Assembly: GCA_029007575.1 (NCBI GenBank)
Contig: JAQXIB010000039.1
Coordinates: 1-10,758 of the forward strand
DNA: 10,758 bases
Direction of reading: 5' to 3'
Origin: Clostridiales bacterium
Lineage (GTDB): Bacteria > Bacillota > Clostridia > Oscillospirales > Ruminococcaceae
Within the stretch, counting starts at the first letter, position 1; each line of letters opens with the position of its first letter. Below are positions 7,233 through 10,758 of this stretch, piece after piece. The notes below the pieces were generated by a model. That model had not been told where the DNA came from. It made no database searches and was given only the letters and a program-made list of their open reading frames with translations. Made by a program: the position numbers and the translations under genes.

Positions 7233-7598
7233 ATGAAAATCGGGAGAGTATATATTGGTTCCCTGCTGATCTTTGAAAAAATCGGAATCGCGGATACTTT
7301 TTTCAGGCGGTTTATGGGCTTAATGGGGAAAAAAAGTTTAGATGATCTATCAGGGTTGTTGCTGATCCCCTGCAATCAAATTCATACATTTTTTATGAAG
7401 CTCAATATTGATGCGGTGTTTTTGGATCATGATATGAAGGTGATTTCCGTTATGCCCTGCATTGATCCCGGGAAAGTTTTACCGCGGATCAATCGTGCGC
7501 GATCGGTTCTGGAGCTGCCGGAAGGGATGGCTGCGAAGTACGGTATTCGTGAGGGGGATATTCTTTCGGTGGTGAGAGCGACAACAAAGCAAAAATGA
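7233..7598 (+). CDS. DUF192 family protein
   Basis: This 121-aa protein matches the DUF192 family by a chain of conserved elements: ADTFFRRFMGLMGKKSL (20-36), LLLIPCNQIHTFFMKLNIDA (42-61), VFLDHDMKVISVMP (62-75), VLELPEGMA (92-100) and GIREGDIL (104-111). The family forms a small beta-barrel and has no firmly established biochemical role. Members occur both alone with signal peptides and beside Tad genes. This one has no signal peptide, so it should be cytoplasmic. The ATG at 7233 is supported by GAGAGGT at 7219-7225, seven bases upstream. It sits between tadC and a DivIVA-like gene on the same strand with no terminator, which suggests a role tied to pilus assembly or its regulation; that link is inference. 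Confidence 0.85.
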   Translation: MKIGRVYIGSLLIFEKIGIADTFFRRFMGLMGKKSLDDLSGLLLIPCNQIHTFFMKLNIDAVFLDHDMKVISVMPCIDPGKVLPRINRARSVLELPEGMAAKYGIREGDILSVVRATTKQK

Positions 7599-7642
7599 AA
7601 TATTCAGCTTTTAAGCAGGCAAATGCAGGATCGGAAAATGTG

Positions 7643-7695
7643 ATTTTGCTGATACCGATATGTACCGGGTGAAACAAGGCGGTACGCAGCAAAAT
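7643..7695 (+). promoter_or_regulatory. Stem-loop before the DivIVA-like gene
   Basis: A nine-pair outer stem (ATTTTGCTG at 7643-7651 with CAGCAAAAT at 7687-7695) encloses a six-pair inner stem (GTACCG at 7662-7667 with CGGTAC at 7680-7685) and a 12-base loop. The internal loop is lopsided, ten bases against one. No U-run follows, so it is not an intrinsic terminator. It may protect or process the mRNA, or tune translation of the next gene, which starts 30 bases on. No riboswitch family was recognised. Confidence 0.4.
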
Positions 7696-7724
7696 AGCAA
7701 ATTTTGAAAAGAATGGTGATTCAT

Positions 7725-8378
7725 ATGCAGACTGAAGATATCGAGATGAAACCGACATTTTATACTAAAGGCGTTACCTTTAAGACTAAACTGGCAGGTT
7801 ATGAGAAAAAAGATGTGGATGAGTATTTAGCAAATCTGCATAATACGATGCAGGCATCGGCTGCCTCGTATGAAGAAAAAACAGATCAACTGAAAAACAA
7901 TCTGAAGATGGTGACAAAAGAATTAGAAACCGCAAAGAGTCACTGTGCGGCACTCGAACAGGAAAATCAAAATCTGACCGCCAAGCTGGAATTGGTGGAG
8001 GATCAGTCGGCTAATATCGAAAGACTGATGCTGGAAAATGAAGATATGAAAAAACAGATAGAGGAGAACGAAAATTATATCAGTATTGCCGCTGAAATGA
8101 AAGCAAAAAATGCTTTTCTGGAAACCAGATTGCAGCAGTATCAGTCAAATGAAGAACAACTGACTTTGAAGCAAAAAGAACTGGAAAATACGATATATCA
8201 AAACGCACAAGCGGCAAAAGAAAGCACATATCAGTATAAATCTGAAATTGCAGAGCTTAAGACAAAAATACAGATCGCTGAGGAACGACATCAAAATGAG
8301 CTTTCAAAGCTTCGGGAGATGCTTTCGGATATTGATGAAAAAATAAAGGTGTTTACCGCTTCCTGCTCCGGTCGTTAA
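7725..8378 (+). CDS. DivIVA-domain coiled-coil protein
   Basis: This 217-aa protein has a DivIVA-like N-terminus, FKTKLAGYEKKDVDEYLANL at 19-38. The GY(D/E)KK(D/E)VDE(Y/F)L pattern is the usual hallmark of the fold, although the part before it is divergent. Residues about 40-200 are charged, Leu/Glu/Lys-rich and predicted to form a long coiled coil. The end, LREMLSDIDEKIKVF (196-210), is another amphipathic helix. DivIVA-family proteins bind curved membrane at poles and septa and recruit partners, but this protein is not the housekeeping DivIVA by context or length. The ATG at 7725 is preceded by GGTG at 7715-7718. In-frame upstream codons at 7704 and 7713 have poorer support. It is the last gene before the terminator, so it may be a Tad accessory protein involved in localisation. 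That function is inference. Confidence 0.7.
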   Translation: MQTEDIEMKPTFYTKGVTFKTKLAGYEKKDVDEYLANLHNTMQASAASYEEKTDQLKNNLKMVTKELETAKSHCAALEQENQNLTAKLELVEDQSANIERLMLENEDMKKQIEENENYISIAAEMKAKNAFLETRLQQYQSNEEQLTLKQKELENTIYQNAQAAKESTYQYKSEIAELKTKIQIAEERHQNELSKLREMLSDIDEKIKVFTASCSGR

Positions 8379-8447
8379 AAAGCAATGAGTGTCGCTTGTA
8401 TTTTGGGCGGTATTTTTACCATAGCATACTCTCCAAAGGGATAATAA

Positions 8448-8485
8448 AAGAGCCAACTGACTTGTGTTAAGATCAGTTAGCTCTT
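8448..8485. terminator. Bidirectional intrinsic terminator between convergent genes
   Basis: AAGAGC-C-AACTGA at 8448-8460 pairs with TCAGTT-A-GCTCTT at 8473-8485 around a 12-base loop. The single mismatch (C-A on the + strand RNA) becomes a U-G pair on the - strand. The + side is followed by ACTTTTATTTTTG and the - side by UUUUAUUAUC, so it can end both the Tad-DivIVA transcript and the convergent sugar transferase transcript. Confidence 0.85.
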
Positions 8486-8552
8486 ACTTTTATTTTTGCT
8501 TGCGCAATGAGAATGGTTTTGTTTAATCAGTTGTTATCAAATATCAAAGAAA

Positions 8553-9956
8553 TTATTGCTCGTTATTTTTTACATCATCATGCTTGACAAATTCCACATC
8601 TCCCGATTCGTTGACCTTGATGGTAACTTCCGGTTCAAAGCCCTCGGTACTGTCCGATTTGAACAATACTTTTAATGTCTGGAACATGAGTTTGAAATCA
8701 AGCCAAATGCTATATTTTTCAATATACATTAAATCCAGCATCAGCTTGTCCTTGGGTGAGGTGTTGTATTTGCCGACAATCTGTGCCAAGCCGGTCAAGC
8801 CTGCTTTTACACGATGACGATATTTAAATTCCGGATACATTTCCACATATTTTTCCACGTGTTCGATTCGTTCGGGACGCGGTCCTACAATACTCATGTC
8901 GCCGTAGAAAATATTAATCAACTGCGGTAGTTCGTCAATCCGAAGCTTGCGAAGCACACTGCCGACCTTAGTGATCCGATCATCACGGTCGGATGCCGGG
9001 CGGTATCCCATTTTATCTGCATCCACGATCATTGTACGAAATTTAAGTACTTTAAACATTTTTCCGTTTTTGGTGATACGATCCTGCTTAAACAGTACCG
9101 GACCGCCGTCCTCAATTTTGATGGCAATGGCTTCTAAAAGCATGATCGGACTGGCGACAATCAAACCGATTCCGGAAAGAACGATATCAATCACACGTTT
9201 TACAAATTTCTGTTCAAATGACAATTCGCTTTGCGTTGTTGCGAGCAATACCGTATCATCCAACATGACCTGTTGAGAATGATTGACAATAATGTCATTA
9301 AGCTCGGGCAATGCGTAAATGTTTTTGCTGCGTTTGTAGCAATAATCCAGCAATTCCGCTTTCTCTTTGGCGGGAATATCAAATAGGAAAACCGAATCGT
9401 TCCGGCGGATAATTGTACGGTAATCGGCGTCATGATAGTCGACCATTTCAGTGACTTTATATTGCTTTTTATATTTGCCGATCTTTTTCAGGTATTTATC
9501 TAAAGGAGTCATTGCCGGATCATAGAAAATCGCGCATTTTTCCGGTGGGTTGATTTTAAAATAAACAAAGTTTCCGAATCGCGCAAAGACAAATGCGATA
9601 ATATAATGCAGGACGATGATTAACAGCAGAATACCGAAATTAGGAAACTGCTTTACCATAATGCATAACTGGATATAAGTGATAAAGTCAGTGATCAAGG
9701 CGGCGAGGAATACCGAATAGGTGACCTCTTTGCTTTTTTTCTTACCGACGGCAAATCCGCCGTATATACGAATAAAAGCAATCCCCAGGACCGCGAAAGT
9801 GGACGCGGTGATCGCAGTGACTCGATTTAAGCGGAACAAGTGCTCTGACATTTTCGGAAAATAAGGGCCGAAGAATGCCAAGAACAAACAAACAAACATC
9901 AAAATTTTGATAAAGAATATGATAGACCTCTGAATTTTTCGTATCACTTTCATCAT
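8553..9956 (-). CDS. Polyprenyl-phosphate sugar phosphotransferase (exopolysaccharide initiation)
   Basis: This 467-aa protein is a WbaP/CpsE-type initiating transferase. It transfers a sugar-1-phosphate from a UDP-sugar to undecaprenyl phosphate, the first step of an exopolysaccharide or capsule repeat unit. The N-terminal half has about four membrane helices (roughly 11-31, 47-65, 78-101, 108-127), then a soluble Rossmann-like segment (about 140-245). The catalytic bacterial sugar transferase domain spans about 249-435: KRVIDIVLSGIGL (253-265), PVLFKQDRITKNGKMFKVLK (286-305), DRITKVGSVLRKLRIDELPQ (326-345), GDMSIVGPRPE (352-362) and GLTGLAQIVGKY (386-397). The sugar specificity cannot be read from sequence. 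The ATG at 9956 is preferred because GGAGG lies 11 bases upstream. An in-frame GTG at 10037 would add 27 residues but lacks a ribosome site. No other glycan genes are visible, and the gene is followed by the shared terminator. Confidence 0.92.
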   Translation of the reverse strand: MMKVIRKIQRSIIFFIKILMFVCLFLAFFGPYFPKMSEHLFRLNRVTAITASTFAVLGIAFIRIYGGFAVGKKKSKEVTYSVFLAALITDFITYIQLCIMVKQFPNFGILLLIIVLHYIIAFVFARFGNFVYFKINPPEKCAIFYDPAMTPLDKYLKKIGKYKKQYKVTEMVDYHDADYRTIIRRNDSVFLFDIPAKEKAELLDYCYKRSKNIYALPELNDIIVNHSQQVMLDDTVLLATTQSELSFEQKFVKRVIDIVLSGIGLIVASPIMLLEAIAIKIEDGGPVLFKQDRITKNGKMFKVLKFRTMIVDADKMGYRPASDRDDRITKVGSVLRKLRIDELPQLINIFYGDMSIVGPRPERIEHVEKYVEMYPEFKYRHRVKAGLTGLAQIVGKYNTSPKDKLMLDLMYIEKYSIWLDFKLMFQTLKVLFKSDSTEGFEPEVTIKVNESGDVEFVKHDDVKNNEQ

Positions 9957-10326
9957 ATGTGAGCAGTCCTCCAACATACGAACACCATCGTTCGTAAATA
10001 GTTTTTGATCGGCGTTGTCACGCAGCATGGCCGCCACAGCCGAAAAGCGAATAAACAGACTTATGATTTATCCGTAAAACAATAAACGTATTCGTAAAAG
10101 TGACTTTCATCTGTCCGCAAAACATCTAAATGAAAGCAATTAATTTTAAAGCATCAAAACACAAAAGAATTCGCCGAGTAACGTCAGGTATCACGGCGAA
10201 ATATGATCATCTATTCCATGCCATAAGGTTCATTGTAAAATATCATCACACAAAATATTTACGTAATAAAGCGGGTGGTATCACAATACTTTGACAGCTC
10301 CCGGAATTTGTAATTTTGTGTATTTT
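9957..10326 (-). promoter_or_regulatory. Long structured 5' leader of the sugar transferase gene
   Basis: About 370 bases separate the predicted transcription start (near 10326) from the preferred start codon, with no other recognisable gene. A ten-pair helix (10313-10322 with 10247-10256, one G-U on the - strand) encloses a domain containing CGGG/CCCG and GUAU/AUAC stems. An alternative stem (10255-10262 with 10235-10243) would use part of the same helix arm, so the two folds compete. Farther on, TTCGCCG at 10170-10176 pairs with CGGCGAA at 10194-10200. Such a leader could act as a riboswitch, protein-binding or attenuation region. No known class was recognised and no U-tailed terminator stem was found inside it. 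Confidence 0.4.
10071..10123. repeat. Three short direct repeats in the leader
   Basis: TCCGTAAAAC (10071-10080), TTCGTAAAAG (10091-10100) and TCCGCAAAAC (10114-10123) share the pattern TYCGYAAAA, spaced 20 and 23 bases. A fourth weaker copy, TTCGTAAATA, starts at 9991, 80 bases before the first. The spacing near two helical turns could suit a DNA-binding protein, but the copies are short and A-rich. Confidence 0.3.
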
Positions 10327-10332
10327 AAAGTC

Positions 10333-10361
10333 ATTATAGCATAATTCATTTAAAAATTCAA
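10333..10361 (-). promoter_or_regulatory. Sigma-A promoter of the sugar transferase gene
   Basis: On the - strand TTGAAT (-35, 10361-10356) and a perfect TATAAT (-10, 10338-10333) are separated by exactly 17 bases. A TGC before the -10 gives an extended -10 (TGCTATAAT). Transcription would start near 10326. The site lies just past a strong terminator, which insulates it from the upstream - strand genes. Confidence 0.75.
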
Positions 10362-10367
10362 TACATA

Positions 10368-10415
10368 AGTAAAAATCTCCAGTCTTACAATTGTGTAAGA
10401 CAGGAGATTTTTACT
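10368..10415. terminator. Long bidirectional terminator hairpin
   Basis: A 22-base arm (10368-10389) pairs with 10394-10415 around ATTG, with a single A-A mismatch. The stem is flanked inside by AAAAATCTCC and GGAGATTTTT, so each strand provides a U-rich 3' arm. It ends - strand transcription from the DMT-type gene and the short frame behind it. The perfection of the arms is higher than most terminators need. Confidence 0.75.
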
Positions 10416-10507
10416 GCCTTGGTATAAAATCCACAGGTAATGTTGATTTCCCGTTCTAACCCATCCGCCCACACCGGTCGGCTTTCGTGAAAAATTTCCA
10501 TATTCAC
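10385..10507 (-). pseudogene. Possible 5' remnant of a deleted gene
   Basis: A 40-residue frame starts at GTG 10507, with GGAGG six bases upstream. An alternative ATG at 10501 lies farther from that site. It begins MNMEIFHESRPVWADGLERE and continues INITCGFYTK. The last ten residues are read from the terminator hairpin itself, so the natural protein probably continued beyond about residue 30 before a deletion. The RPVWADGLEREIN...GF pattern is loosely reminiscent of N-termini of some Clostridia glycoside hydrolases, but this was not confirmed. The alternative is a genuine small protein whose stop lies in its terminator. Confidence 0.4.
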
Positions 10508-10588
10508 ATCATTCCTCCAATTGATAAAACGGGTTCCGTTCGGCTTTGAATTTCTTCCCAACTTCCCTATTAGATATTGAAATTTAAA

Positions 10589-10758
10589 CTACATTTTACA
10601 CAGAAGGAAAATAGAAACAATGCCTATACACAAACCACACCACTGTTTTACGCTCATTTTTTCTTTGCAAATAATAAGACCCGTTACGGCTGACAAGATT
10701 ACGTTGGAGCCGTTCACCACCGGGAAAAAGAACACACTCGGCATCACCCCGGATAGAT
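10589..10758 (-). CDS. DMT/EamA-type membrane protein, C-terminal fragment
   Basis: The frame enters from the window edge and ends at TAG 10589-10591, giving the last 55 residues. The sequence runs from LSGVMPSVFFFPVVNGSNVI to GIVSIFLLCKM, with KEKMSVKQW between two hydrophobic helices. The pattern (a helix ending near a proline, VNG, a small-residue helix, then a KEK loop and a final helix) is typical of the last helices of drug/metabolite transporter superfamily proteins. Substrate and full length cannot be told from this fragment. It is on the same strand as the sugar transferase gene but separated from it by a terminator. Confidence 0.65.
   Translation of the reverse strand, partial: LSGVMPSVFFFPVVNGSNVILSAVTGLIICKEKMSVKQWCGLCIGIVSIFLLCKM

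Noticed and set aside
7595..7672. A 25-residue frame overlapping the DUF192 stop by ATGA
   Set aside because: The overlap could allow coupling, but the peptide resembles nothing known and its end lies in a stem-loop; chance is likely.
9957..10037. N-terminal extension of the sugar transferase from GTG 10037
   Set aside because: No ribosome site precedes it, while GGAGG lies before the ATG at 9956 and the shorter protein has the normal family length. It is not fully excluded.
10271..10311. T-box-like GGGTGGTATCAC on the + strand
   Set aside because: It only partly matches the T-box core, no + strand gene follows, and the opposite strand carries the sugar transferase leader in the same place.
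1..10758. CRISPR arrays, tRNA or rRNA genes, insertion sequences
   Set aside because: No regularly spaced direct repeats, no tRNA-like cloverleaf or rRNA sequence, and no transposase-like frame were seen.

Overview
The window carries most of a Tad (tight adherence, type IVc) pilus assembly operon on the + strand. It faces a convergent exopolysaccharide-initiating sugar transferase on the - strand. Strong AGGAGG-type ribosome sites, frequent GTG starts, a sigma-A-like promoter, A/T-tailed intrinsic terminators, moderate GC, a DivIVA-type protein and the absence of an outer-membrane secretin beside the Tad genes all suggest a monoderm Bacillota, most likely a gut-type Clostridia. That placement is inference from gene content and sequence style, not from a marker gene.

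Layout. Positions 1-361 hold no convincing gene but contain six hairpins in close succession, most with three-base loops. From 362 to about 7110 lie a TadE-like minor pseudopilin, a structured gap, a TadG-like protein, CpaB/RcpC, TadZ/CpaE, the TadA/CpaF ATPase, and the inner-membrane platform proteins TadB and TadC. Two non-canonical members follow in the same direction: a small DUF192 protein and a DivIVA-domain coiled-coil protein. A bidirectional terminator at 8448-8485 closes this block. On the - strand, a polyprenyl-phosphate sugar phosphotransferase (about 467 aa) is read from a good promoter at 10333-10361 through a structured leader of about 370 nt. Behind that promoter are a long terminator hairpin, a short open frame that looks like the beginning of a deleted gene, and the C-terminal end of a DMT/EamA-type membrane protein cut by the window edge.

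How the genes fit together. TadA supplies ATP-driven force, TadB/TadC form the membrane platform, TadZ is the ParA-like positioning factor, CpaB is an extracytoplasmic SAF-domain accessory protein, and TadE/TadG-like proteins are the minor pseudopilins. The major Flp pilin and the TadV/CpaA prepilin peptidase are not in the window. The DivIVA-domain protein suggests that pilus placement may use a pole or septum landmark. The neighbouring EPS-initiating transferase links the region to surface adhesion and matrix production.

The least explained signals are a possible structured RNA between the tadE-like and tadG-like genes (819-892), which has a nearly two-fold symmetric internal loop, the hairpin cluster at 60-279, and the structured leader of the sugar transferase gene.
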